Assembly: GCA_935421135.1 (NCBI GenBank) | Contig: OW285192.1 | Location: 15,105,001 to 15,169,000, forward strand | DNA length: 64,000 nt | DNA from: Bugulina stolonifera | Taxonomy: Eukaryota; Bryozoa; Gymnolaemata; Cheilostomatida; Bugulidae | Direction: 5' to 3' | Shown: in pieces, positions 23,166 through 43,341 of the stretch | Layout: each line of letters starts with the position of its first letter | Numbering within the stretch: the first letter of the stretch is position 1 | Made by a program: the position numbers and the translations under genes | Notes under the pieces: generated by a model | What the model was told of the DNA's origin: nothing | The model's database searches: none | What the model saw: the letters and a program-made list of their open reading frames with translations, nothing else

Positions 23166-26100
23166 TATTACTCTGTGGACTAGGTTAAAGTGTTACCATA
23201 TCTTTACCTATTACAAAGGGTTGTACCCTACAGTTATTACGCAATGACTCTAGATTCTGTAGAGTCCACCAAGATTGAAGATCACGATTTTAGCAGAAAC
23301 AACAATTCTACAAAATAAAAATGACCCTATAAAAGCATGGGCAGAGCCTAATGCTATATTCCTAAAACACCCACATTTGCCCCATTCAGTAACATGCAAG
23401 AAATTTCACAAATACTCTCTAACAGCCCATAACAATTTTTAGCAGATATCTGAATGGAGAGAAGCTTTCTTGAGAGAAAGAATCTAGTTTTCACTCATTA
23501 GAATGCAAGTAAAAATATTTTACTAAGCAACTTGTAACAACCTACTGAATGTTTATGTCAAATATCTTTAATTTTAACCAAACAGTTCTACCTTAGTACC
23601 ATGAAGTCTGTAGTTTTAGTCCCAACCTAGCGCCATCTTGTTTTTAGCTGCCAACTCTGAAGTGAACTAATTTTGGTCAGTTTTATCCAAGAGAAATTAT
23701 GATCGATTCTTACCTCAACAAAAGCTACTTGTGTTGTGAAATAATCCCTCTACATAGATTGGAAACTGGCTAGGATTTCCCCGCTTGACTAACAACAACA
23801 CTTATAATGAACATTGTACATACCACATTTTATTGTTATAAGCCAGCTGATCTCAGAATAATCGTTCTCTAGATAAGATAGTAGCAGAGCCATTGAGCTC
23901 TGGCTCTGGATAGTAGCACTATGTAGGTTTTTACAATAGCACATTCCAATTATTACATTTCTAGTTGGATGGGGAAGCTTTCACATGGTAGGTTTACAAG
24001 ACATATTTATGCTAAAATGCAATAGCAGGCTGAAGTACAAACATACTTGTACATGTACACGTAGCATAATTTGGTAGAATGAAATAATAATATCTTTCAG
24101 CAAGTAGAATTTATACACAGCTGATCTTATCCTACTAAGAAAGTGTGAAAGTTATTTAAAATTATATATTGCCGATATTTCAGGCCTATCAATTTATATT
24201 TCTACACAGTAGGTATATAACACATGTATTATACAGTGAGGTCTCCACAGTGATGTACCACTAAAATATACCATAATATTACATTTCAGTATGCACCACA
24301 CACCATACACATGTATTATATACAATGTACATGTACAATTGTAGTGTAGCTGGGCAGTTTGACTTGAATGTGGAGTGTTCCATGACATTACAAAATGGAA
24401 ACTTACAATGAGCTAATTTCTTTGTGAAAATAAATAGACAAAGTGTCTGGAGAACAGCAGTGCTGTATTGGCAATCAACAATACCCTCACTGGCATCAAT
24501 AACAATGACGTATTATTAATAAAAATAATAATATCAATATGTGAAACTAAAAACCACACAAGCCTACGAGCTCAAGTAGAGCAATTGGTGATAGTCGGTG
24601 TTCTTAGTAAAAACTGAAGCAGGAGTTTTTTTCTCTATGTATTATTGGTTGCCCCCAAACCCCAACCACAACAAGGATCTTAGGTTATCCAAATTTCTCC
24701 ACCACTGCACCTGAGATAATTATGTAAGTGGAACTGACAAGTTTAAAATTCAATGAAAAGCCAACAAAACATATTTTTAATCATTTGACATGCATGTATT
24801 GTTATTGACTAACCAGTGCAATTCATTTCCCGGGTCACAGTGTACCAGGAACATTGAACTTGTACAAAAACAAGTAATCTTGATGCATGGAGTGTTCCAA
24901 TCTGCAGATAAAAGTCCACATGTGATAGTGTCCATCTGCAGGGCTTATGTAGAGTTCAAAGTATCAGATAGGACTTCAACCATACATTATCTTCTTCACC
25001 ACCCACAAAGTCCTCTTCATCAAGTGATATCTGCAGCCTCGATATACTGATATTTGTTCTGTTTATCAAGTGCTGTGATATTCTCAAGGCCTATTAGTCC
25101 ATCAGCCAAGCAGCAAAATTATGACTTTTCGCTCCTGACCTCTCCAATCTACACAATTTTTTGTGTACAGATAGATTAAAACATGGGCAATTCAAATCCA
25201 CTTACTAACCCCTCGAAATCACTTGACAAAGGAGTGAAAATTTGATTTTTTCAAAATTTTTAAAATTAGAGTTGTCTGCTCCTTACTTGCTGTTAGAAAA
25301 TATTAGAATCCCTCTACGCCAACTTTCATTGGTCAGTTGCATGCACTTCCTGTCATTTTGATAAAATTATCTAAGAAAGTGAGTAGCAGGAAACCTACTG
25401 GATACTAGATTTGGCAACTTTTGTAGCAAATGTGTAATGATGAATTCATTCAGTTCTCCTTATTGGTTATCTTGAGAGTTAAATGGAGCATCCAAAGACC
25501 GACAAACTGTTGTCTAAATAAATATTGACATAGATATTCATTGAATTATGGAAACAGACAGCTAGACATTAGACAAGGAGTTAGTTTGAGCTGAGAGTTA
25601 ACTCACTCTGACTCTAGGGTTCACAACACATAATAGAGGTCTATCATGAGAATCGCTAGTAACCAAAGGCTAAATATGACATCAGTTTCTCTGGAAAAGG
25701 TATGTGACTGACTAGGAGAAAGATTATATTTAATAGTTATAGTAATAGTTAGTAGCTAGTTGGTTGAAAAATTTGAACTTCATTTTGTGACATGGATAAG
25801 AATTTAAGTTTACCTAATTTAATTATTCATTGTAATTTATGGCAATTACTTTTTAGTGGAAACATGTATTTATCCATAATTATAATTAATAATAATTATC
25901 ATTTTATAAAATTCTTATTGCTTATTCCATTGCCATGTGAATTATGCTCATACCTCGTCACAAATCTGTTATAATTACTCAATATAATATTTTTATAATA
26001 ATATAATTAAATGTGATGAAGTTAATCGCAATCAGCAAAATTTTTTGCATGATCTTGATCCACAAGAAATTTATAAAATAGCCTAAATGTAGTTTTAAAT

Positions 26101-27253
26101 ACACATGTATAATTATTTGTTATGGTAATGGTTATAGAAATGTATACAAAATTATACTAAATGTAGTCTTGTATTGTGTTATACTGTTATTATCATTATG
26201 TTATAGTGTAGCAAGACTGCTATAGTAGGCCTATGTTTTACCTAGCAATGCAATATGGATTTCATTTTGATTTTAATGTATATAATTAAGGGTAATGTTC
26301 AAGTAGTCTAATCTAGGTTGTAGTTATGTTCTATGTTTACTAGATATTTTCTGGAGGATACTAGCATTAAAACTGTGGCATTAATTTCACGGCGAAGGCT
26401 GCAGTTATGTTTGCCCTTCTGTTATTTCACATGCACACAGCCCTTCCACTCCTATCATTGTTCTACAAATATTTTTCCCTCTACACCCTAGAATAATTCT
26501 TTGTTTCTGGACCAGCACATTTATATTTTATTACCTACAGTTGTAAAACCCTTGCTGTTTTAGGTGCAAGTTGCATTGCTGAAAAGAAGCCTTGAAGATG
26601 TGATTGGTGGGTGATAAGGCATGCGTATCCATACCAACGTTACAAGATATACACAGCAAGCATGCGGACAGACCTTGCCTTAGTAGGTATGTTCTTACTG
26701 CCGATACAAGGGGCTATATCAGAAAATATTTTTGATGGATGATATATACATGTAAGAATTCCTTGAAGCAGAGCTCTTCACTTTTCTCCCTTATGTTCAA
26801 ACATGCATAAATTTAAATTATGAGCTCGCGTATATACGTTTACATTATGAGGGGTAAAAAAAGATCTAATTTGTTGTTTAGCAAATCATACTCTTGAGAA
26901 CATCTTTTAGAAAAATTAGATGAGTTTGTGTATTTTTGTCTTTTGCTAGGGCGGACTGGCTAGAAACAATGTTGCCGTGTTACTACCTCAACTAAATTAC
27001 GATCAACCTCAGCAGCATACAGTACCATCGACGGTGATGATGACAGCTATGATGGTGATTGTTGAAGGACGCAGAGCTATCATTGAAGTAGGCTAGTATA
27101 GGTATTTCAAATGCTATCAACCAAACGAAATCAAGTACCACATGGCCACTGAACACCCGAAGACTAAACTATTAATAGTACTGAACAAAACGGTACCACA
27201 ATTGCTGTATAACCTTGTATTCCTAGTGTGCAGTATGACACTCCATATACCTA

Positions 27254-27508
27254 GTGAAACAAAGTTTCAAATTATTAATCGTTATTTGTATTCGAAGAAG
27301 TTACCCTAATCATCTACCTGAGCACAGAAAATCTGTCAATGCACTTGGATTTACACGTTTCATAACTAGTGGTGGGACAAGTCACCTTTCCCCACCACGT
27401 AAGTCGTTACTGAAAATTCGTGCTACCCATGCCAATTATGTTGCTGCAATTTGTACAAGAGTATATAAACTGAGGATGGAAGTACCTCGCCCTATTAACT
27501 ATGGATGA
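27254..27508 (+). other. Open reading frame fragment, possibly from a transposon-associated protein
   Basis: A short plus-strand frame reads through LPEHRKSVNALGF, HLSPPRKSLLKIRATHANY and VPRPINYG before a stop. The pattern 'SPPR..LL.I..THANYVAA...' recalls the tail of transposon-linked proteins found repeated in invertebrate genomes. I cannot name the family. No start, splice sites or neighbouring exons support a host gene, and it is probably debris. Confidence 0.2.
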
Positions 27509-28345
27509 GGGGTATTAGATCTCACCTACAAAGTTATTTAGTGGTGAAACTATTTAAACTGACATGTTACATACTGTCTGTTGCTACTGTAAGAAGACCA
27601 AATATGCAAGTACACAGTACCAGATGATATATAGATACTTGTATGCCTGTATATTAATTGTAAGTTTCGCCTAAATTCTAATCTGTAAATTTATATGCAT
27701 GTCATATTTTGTGCCTGTGTTAGGTTGTCTGTATCTTACGGAATCAAATTATAATTAATTTTTTAGTTTCATGGTACAGCACATGTTCCTTCAAACTAAC
27801 TCTATTAGCTCTAGTTCTTATTGTCCCTGCAAGTGGGTAATATACGTAGAGGTCATGTCATGTTATGGGTTTTTGCATATATTTTATGCTTTGTCACTGA
27901 ATATCATATACTACCTAACCTGTATCTTTAATTGTAATAAAGTACATCAATATTATCTTACAATCGCTGGGCTGATGCTGAAACTACATTACAAGATACA
28001 CTAATGGCTCATAAGTTCTCAAATAGATACAGTAGAACAGCACTAGAGTATACTTGGAAGGTCAGCAAATAACAATAAATGTTTATAAAAGTCTTAAATT
28101 TTCATGAGTGATTATTTTACGTGTTATTTCCACTGTAACAAAAGAGACGTTGCTCTCCGTAGAAAGTCTGCGCAGGTTATCATGTTATTATGCACAGATT
28201 ATTGCACTGAATGTAGTAACAGCATCCTTAAATAGGAAGAAGGTCATTGTCAAACTATTCTAGAATCATAAAATTGGGGCCTTGTTTACGATAACACCAA
28301 AAATCTCTGCAGTTAGTGGAAATTTCAATGGTTTGCTGTATTTTA

Positions 28346-28668
28346 GGAATTATCCCCCTCTGTAACGAAGGAATTTATATATTAATCATAAAGCTTTTGG
28401 GCTGACACTCATGAAATTTGGTATGGAGCATCAGACTGCTTGTGGTAGCATCATTTTTAAGTATGAAGAGCCTGTGCATTATGGATTTGGTGCCAGAGGG
28501 TTTTCTATTATAAGGAATTATCCCCTCTGTAACGAAGCAATTTTCCTCTTCATTATAAAAATTTTAAACTGACACTCATAAAATTTGACACAGAGCATTG
28601 GACTGCTTGTGGTAACATTATGTTTAAATATGAAAAGCCCATGCATTGTGGATTTATTGCCAGAAGGT
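28346..28668. repeat. Two-copy tandem repeat, period about 167 bp
   Basis: The copies begin at 28346 and 28513 with GGAATTATCCCC and then run in parallel through TCTGTAACGAAG, CTGACACTCAT, CTGCTTGTGGTA and GCATTGTGGATTT-like blocks. They differ by scattered substitutions and small gaps, so the duplication is not recent. A plus frame of 103 codons starts in copy 2 (28620), but no protein family is recognisable. Confidence 0.75.
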
Positions 28669-29246
28669 TTGTAAACCACAAAAAATGGCAAATAATGGCA
28701 ATTTTCGCTGAGGAGGTGAACTTTGACCTAAAATTTGAGGTCTTCGTCAACATATTTCAAAGGGTTAGTTTCCAGAATCATAAAATTCAGGTCTTGTTTA
28801 CTTTGGAGCCAAAAATTTGTGTAGATTGGAGAGGTCAGGAGCGAACTTCAAAAACTAAGCCACTTTTTGATGGTTGGCTGATGGACTATATATATTGCAA
28901 GTCAAGCGACGTCTGCAGTGGCTTCCTCTAAACTCCCTCCATCAACTCCAAAGAATATTTCAAAGATATTAGAGCACTGATGCTCCTACAATATTGAAAT
29001 AAGAAAACTAATTTGTTTTCTGCAAAATATATTATCCCAGAATGGCCTCCACAGACGGCAGTAGCATAATGTTTTATAATATATTCTGTCTACTGTATTG
29101 GCCTTATTGAATCTTGAATGTATTTGCCTTACTGCACGTATTGTGCCCACTATGCTGTGCACAACATCATAAAAAAGCAACAGAAAAGTGTTTAAGAGCT
29201 GGAAACAGAAATCAATCAATCACAGTATGTTGTGTTACTAGCATAA

Positions 29247-33516
<4,270 letters not shown>

Positions 33517-34234
33517 GACTTGAGGATACTTATCTCATTGCTATCACAAACTCTAAAATGTCATAAATACGGTCCATTGTATTGAGTATGTATTTAATAT
33601 TACTATTGATTTTTATTTCAGTCATTAAATTATATTAATATTAGTTCACTAGACACTGTGTACTGCTAAAAAGCTCCAAAATATGATTGATTTAGAACAT
33701 AATTACTATTGATTGTTGAAAAATTTTCTGAAGCACTCCTTCTGATATCATGATATCAACAGTTCACCGATTATACTAAACTGCTATGTCAGCCTCTATC
33801 TGGGGACATCCTACTATATTAACAGATGTCTTACAATGCTAATGCCAGATTATTTCAAACTACGAGTAAGAGTAATTAATGCAACAGACAAATGGTCAGT
33901 GACCAGAACCTCCAACCCCGACATAAACATGGAATGCCCCCTCCCTCCACAACATTGGTGGCGGTGGTGAAATGCTGATGGACTCATGGCTCGTTGTGGC
34001 GAAACCATCAAGTGGTGTGTAAGCTGATTGTCGCTATACATGCAATCGTCAAAGTTTCCTTGTTTTGGTTGCCGAGATGGTCGTGGTGGTAGCAGGTTCA
34101 GTTACATGCTAGGCGGTTTGAGACCACATTGTTCCCAGGGAAAAATCCACAACAACAACCTATTTTTTTTAAATTGAATTTTCCTGCATTACTATTTTAT
34201 ATAAAAAATTATCATAATTAACAATATGATAGTA
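33517..34234. other. Upstream flank of RWDD2, no second gene seen
   Basis: This region would hold the RWDD2 promoter. A 63-codon minus frame at 33850-34041 with Cys/His content is not supported by splice sites or resemblance. The GC-richer block at 33900-34140 may be transposon-derived. Confidence 0.35.
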
Positions 34235-34760
34235 TGAATACCAAATTACCAACATTGAAATGGTACAAAACAGTGCTGTGCGCTACATCTGTAACTTAAA
34301 AGGTAAAGTTAGCATATCTGCTGTCCTCAAGGAACTTAACCTTGATACGCTTAGCAACCGCCGCAGGAAGAACCGACACAACCTCCTCTTAAGCATTTTG
34401 GCAAATGAAGAACACCACGAAGCTCTTGCTAACACTTATGATGAGCTCATGAACAATCATCCTACTAATACAACTGTCACTAGAGCTACTACAAGAGGTG
34501 ACCCACCCACTATCTATGCAAGAACTTCTGCTTACCATGGTAGCTTTCTGCCCAAGACTATACGTGAACTTAAGTCACAATTATTACAATAAACATAGCA
34601 ACAAATATATATTAGTGCAACATGTTAGCATAACATGAACATATGACCACAGTAATCTTGACAAAAACCAAAAACAGATGGGGCGTACCCCTTGCATCAA
34701 GCTCTAGTACGTTCTAAAGAAGAAGACGTAAAACGTAACAATAATAAATTATATTATAAT
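34235..34760 (+). mobile_element. 5'-truncated LINE, 3' end of the reverse-transcriptase ORF
   Basis: A frame ending at 34592 starts in mid-domain and contains IEMVQNSAVRYICNLKG, NRRRKNRHNLLLSIL and YHGSFLPKTIREL. These motifs are typical of the region after the reverse-transcriptase fingers/palm in jockey/CR1-like non-LTR elements. The frame is open to its TAA, and a short 3' UTR ends in an A-rich tail (AATAATAAAT) near 34750. The catalytic part is missing, as expected from 5' truncation on insertion. It resembles the element at 50111-50925 in sequence motif order. Confidence 0.75.
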
Positions 34761-34915
34761 AATTAAATTAGTAAAGTATAAGTATAGCATTTAATATTAA
34801 AAAAATTTTATTTTTAAATAATTTGATTTCATAGGAAAAAATAAAAACCCATGCAAAAGAAGATCTGTTCTCATGTTTTGAAAAGAACTGATTAACACAG
34901 GCTTACCAAGTCTGC

Positions 34916-34985
34916 TTGATTTATGATTTCACAGAAGATTGATTTATGATTTCACAGAAGATTGATTTATGATTTCACAGGAGAT
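34916..34985. repeat. Three tandem copies of a 23-bp unit
   Basis: The unit contains TTGATTTATGATTTCACAG and is repeated three times almost exactly, just downstream of the LINE fragment. An open frame that begins in it (34962-35249) has no recognisable product. Confidence 0.85.
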
Positions 34986-36534
34986 GCCCCCCCCAACCCA
35001 AAGCGATTTTTCACCAGCAGAGCTTGGCAAACCTGGATGAACGTTTTGCCATACGTTCAATATGTCAATAGGCTAACACCAAATCACCTTCAAAGGCATT
35101 ACTTAAATAAGTCGACTGACTATACTCAAGTCTCAAATCCTCTTGTACACGTTACTACTACCAATGATAATATCATTGCTACTACTAACAATTTCTACAT
35201 ACAAGGATCACCAAAATATATCTTTAGCCATAGAACATTACGCTGTTGATCTTTCGGTGGACAGCTGTGACCCGCCGTTAATTCATAGTTCTGTAAAGAG
35301 CGTTGCTAGATTTCGATGCTTCCCTATAATTTACCTCCGTGTGCCAAAGAAGCAAGAACAATTTTTCTATTTATAATTAATAATTATATTATGATTAATA
35401 ATAACAACTTTAATTAGATGGCTTGTACAGGCATGAGAGCTCACAAATTAATTTTTAGTATCACTTCACCCATCATTGCTATTTATATTGTATTTGCTTA
35501 CTCTTTTATGCTATTATAATAATAAATATCAATATAATATGTAGTATTTTAATTTTTGTAACAAGAATTAGAGTTGAATACTCTACTCTACTGATACTCT
35601 ACTGTAAATTTGTAATTCTATTCTTATTCTAGCTCTTTATCATCATGCCATCAGACCATAAATCATTTTGATTTTATATTTACATCTAAGAACTAAGATT
35701 ATCATAGCACCGGTGTTATTTATAACATTAAAAGACAAGAAAGAATCACAGACTCTTTGTTTTAATGAAAATTCTCTCACAAGAAAACAAACATGAAGCC
35801 CTATCCTCAGCATACGGTGATATCATCAACAACAAATGTCAAACTCCTGTACTAAGTAACAAGAGCTGTGAAAAGAGGGGAACCTAACTCGATCTATGCT
35901 GCATCTCATATCATATCTACCATAGCAGTTTTTACCAAGGTCCATACGAGATTTAAGGATAGCGCCTCTACAATCCCAATCTGAAAATTGAAAACAGCAA
36001 AGTACTGGAAAACTGCACAACCACTGTTTTTTTCCCTTATCTTAAATGTTTTTGTACCATTATTGTGGAGTTAGAGTGTCCTAAATTCATTGAAGTAAGA
36101 ATTGAGGTAAGAATTCTTATTTTTATTTTATTATAAGTGGTGAAACAGCCTCCGTGGCAATGGCCTCCCTGGGCCAACCACACAACATTGACATTAACAT
36201 TGACATTATTATCCATGTTATCCATATTATTCATGTTATCCATATTCATTCATGCATGATGTCTTACCTTATACAATTATACTCATGCGTGTTATAGCAC
36301 TTATATCCAATCAACATATATTGTGTGCCTTATTATTATTACCAGTCAATCAGACTATTGGAATTACAACTGTACTACAACTTGGTTTTTCCCATATACT
36401 GTTAGCAATTACCTTCTCTTGTCTGATTATATTAAATAGAGTCTTTTGTCATATATTATAAGTATCACTTGTGGCCGATGCTATGGATTAGGCTCATAAT
36501 TATATATCTTATGTTTCACACTATTGTAAGCACT
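34986..36534. other. AT-rich intergenic DNA
   Basis: No gene could be supported. The region is AT-rich with several random short frames. A run of ATTATCCATGTTATCC-like short repeats occurs at about 36190-36245. Confidence 0.45.
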
Positions 36535-37140
36535 TTGTGTGCCAAGGCCGACCCTTTTTATGGCCGACGTCGGGCGGAACCATCCATGTTGTTGCATCGG
36601 TTCCGGACCCGATAATACCTTATCGGCCTCTTTTGGCCGGAAATAGATATAGTATAAAAGGCAGTACATTTTCTGTATCAAATCAGTTGTTGATTGCGCT
36701 CTAATAAAGTAAAATCTCCTAACTCAAACCTATAGAGGCTTTCTCTTGTAGGCGGGTAACTCTACTGGCGGATCCATAGATCCATACAGCTCGAGTTCAT
36801 CCCCATCCTCGTTTAGGCATATCTCTACACCACTTCTACGACTTAGGTCGATCCTGGATTCTATATGAATCTAGCGTCGGGCTTAAGATCCTAGAATACC
36901 AGATCTTTCATTGCACTCCTCTGGAGTACAAAGTCTACAAGACCTACGTCGGTCCTGAGCTCTTCAATGAGTCTCAGCATCGGCCTACGTCTGATACATA
37001 TCAACAAGAGCACATATAATAACTGTTCACTCTTTATGTAATGAGCAGAAGGTTACTTGGTCGGCCTCCACCACCTTCCAAGCCCTTCCCATACTAGCGG
37101 TCTATCGGCCCTCGTATGTAAATACACTCAAAAACATTAC
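36535..37140 (+). mobile_element. Possible solo LTR or promoter fragment of a retroelement
   Basis: A GC-richer block begins near TGTGTGCCAAGGCCGACC and carries repeated GGCCGA/TCGGCC motifs. It has a TATA-like AGTATAAAAGGC (about 36651-36662) and an AATAAA about 40 bp downstream (about 36702). That compact TATA, transcription start and polyadenylation layout is typical of an LTR. Composition differs clearly from the surrounding AT-rich DNA. I could not fix TG/CA ends or a target-site duplication, and no internal genes flank it. Confidence 0.35.
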
Positions 37141-37757
37141 AATAATTAGGCATATATTATTAAATTATTATTATTATATTAATAACCTATTAGTTATTTT
37201 AGTTCTAGTGATGAATAGAGAATAGAGGGCTGTTGTCAACAGACTACTTCTATTTGCTAGTCGCAACCCTGTTCGTTAGTCCCATATTTTGAACTTTTTT
37301 ATTTTTTATATATAGGCTACATATTAGTATATAGATCCCAAGCCTGACATGCATACTCAAGCTGTTAAACGTAACCAATATATTTGTGTCTACTGTTCTT
37401 AGAAGCCATTGCCAAACCAAACTCTGACAAATGCTAGACATGAAAAACATGGTTGGTCTAGTTTGTAATTCTTCCACCTTTTAATGATTGGCCAACTATG
37501 ACACCATGACCACTAAAATACAATATAGACAGGTGTTGCTCACCTTCACTAAAAGGCAAAAACACGTTTCCTTTCACTATTGGTTTATACCGGTAATAGT
37601 TCTCCTAAATAATGTATTCTTGTTGTATTATGCTGACATTATTTAATAGGCTATTACATGCACTTGTAGATCATCATACAGTGATTCTGTGAATGGCCAT
37701 GTCATAGTCTACATGTAGTAATAATGGATTAGAATTGAGACCATCATCTCCGTTATT

Positions 37758-41317
<3,560 letters not shown>

Positions 41318-43341
41318 CAGGATATGGTAAGTCTGGGTAGTCAGGAGCCCTTGTAAAACATGTCTCTCTAATCGAGATCTAAGGCTATTACTAGTTTGCA
41401 TAACGTATGCTGCATAAGCCAAATGAACGATTTTCTTTAGAACTTTCCCAACAAAAAATATAAATACATCTAAGTAGAATAAGTCTAGTAGGCTTACCAT
41501 AAACATTGTTAGTTTTGTACTGAATTTTAACAAAACACAATGTATTCATTGATTATATCATTCTTCTCAGGTGAGCTCTCAGTAGTCTGTCTGATAGTCC
41601 AGCTAACTCTCTCATCCACATCCAGTGTTATAGTTGATCACTGTTACAATGGACCTACCTCATGCTCAATATTCATAGCTAAACTCTATGATATGTTACA
41701 CTGATACACATATACCTCGTTATTACACTGCTATAGATATTATATCAGTCATTATTTTGTTATATTTTAGTTGGATCAGCTTCTACCATTCTACACATAC
41801 AATGTAAGTATGCTATATCTGTACACCTACTAAAATTTAACAAAGTTGTGAAACCAGAATACCAAATTACCTCTGTCATCAGTCTTTCTACGAGTATAAT
41901 GTTTTGAACAACGATTTGTATTGTATTACTGTTGTTTATGACCAATTTATAACTTATACATTAATCTATAACAATGTGACATACTTTAGTGCGTAGTAGC
42001 ACGCAGTATTTCTACTTTTTTTATTTTTTACACAATGGGTATATTATTATTGGGAGTATGTTGGTTCCTAGTTAAAACTTGAATGTTATTAATAGCAAAT
42101 TTGGAAATATCAGATTGAAGGACACAATATGCATTGCAATAGGAATATGTAGCTGTCATTATCACTGTTATTTTGGCTAGGCTTGTCCGGTAGTCCAAAA
42201 TCATTCATGAATGAACAGAGATAAACAAGCTTAGGCTGCATACTTGAATGTGATAGATATCTATTAACACTCTACCAATATTATTGAACACTTTCTTATA
42301 TTTTATAGAAAAAGTACTTCAGCTTTTATAACCAATAAAGTATTTAGAGTCATATATATATATATATTTCTCAGTTACTCAAGACTAGTGAAGGTGTAAA
42401 GGTTCTGTAGATTCACATGGCTTTTTTGATTCCAAATGTTGACTTAAAATATGCCACAAGCACCTAAATTGAGTGCCTCAAATGTTGTAGTTGTACATGA
42501 CACAGTTGGTCCATTGTTATTTCACAAAATAGAATTAATAGATATTTCAAATTGAGGCTGTTCTCATAAGATAGTAATCTAAAATGAGTGAATTCACTAT
42601 TTTGATAAGAGCTACCAGTTATAACAGGGAGTTGTCCTCTCTCTTTCCTGATATATATAAGAGAGGACAACTTCGTAGTATTGTGATTGCATTTTGCATA
42701 GTAAAGTTATTTACTATTCATCACCTGCACTCATGTAATACAGTATTATTGTATTATCGTTTCATGTATATTATTTTGTAATATAATGTCACAAATGAAC
42801 CAGGTAAATCTTCAAGCACACCATGTAGCTTATAATATAAGTAATATATATTATTATTATATATATTATTATACGTAATATAAGTATACCTATAATTAAT
42901 ATAATACTCGTACACATGTTAGTGTGTATTATCTGTTGCTGCTTGCTGCATGTAAAGATGTGTTTTTTGGAAACTTTTGCTTACTTGCTTCTCAGATTGG
43001 TAATCTAAGCCATTGCTGACTGTGCTCACTGATCATACTGTGCTGCCAAGCAAGCAGCAGCAGCGGTCGCTATGGTTACATTACTCGGTCTCACATCCAT
43101 TATGTTGTTTAGTGATACATGCTATTGTACAGTAACAATTGGGTATCAGCATCATTCTATACACTTTGAGATATAATAGTAATAGTTACACAGTAATTCA
43201 TACAATGATTATACTGAATTAGAAACTACTTGAAAAGCCATTGGTTAGCAACAATTCAGCTAAGATTAGGTATTGAAGTCTATGGTATTCACCAGATATA
43301 CATGTAGTAGACTCCTCATATTGATCTAACATTACGGCATC
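41318..43341. other. Intergenic between TMEM185 and the fucosyltransferase gene
   Basis: No gene is supported. This region contains the 3' end of TMEM185 and the promoter of the fucosyltransferase gene. It holds a short perfect inverted repeat at 42630-42672 and AT-only stretches at 42840-42900. Confidence 0.5.
42630..42672. repeat. Short inverted repeat with AGTTGTCCTCTC ends
   Basis: AGTTGTCCTCTC (42630-42641) pairs exactly with GAGAGGACAACT (42661-42672) across a 19-bp spacer. The ends match the inverted repeat at 45865-45916, so both belong to one dispersed family. Confidence 0.75.

Larger units (their letters stand above)
23166..29246. other. Gene-poor region of about 6 kb
   Basis: This covers the upstream flank and likely promoter of the IAP-like gene and the 3' flank of RWDD2. 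No multi-exon gene could be assembled. It contains a small hairpin at 23883-23909, an open frame fragment at 27254-27508, a possible two-exon micro-ORF (25646-25699 joined to 26564-26614) and a 167-bp tandem duplication at 28346-28668. Confidence 0.45.

Noticed and set aside
28620..28931. 103-codon plus frame as a gene
   Set aside because: It is part of a diverged tandem duplication whose other copy is not open in the same frame, so it is probably chance.
33850..34041. 63-codon minus frame with Cys/His residues as a zinc finger
   Set aside because: The Cys/His spacing does not fit a finger, and no splice or start support exists.
34962..35249. 95-codon plus frame as a gene
   Set aside because: It starts inside a 23-bp tandem repeat, has no recognisable product or introns, and lies in transposon debris.
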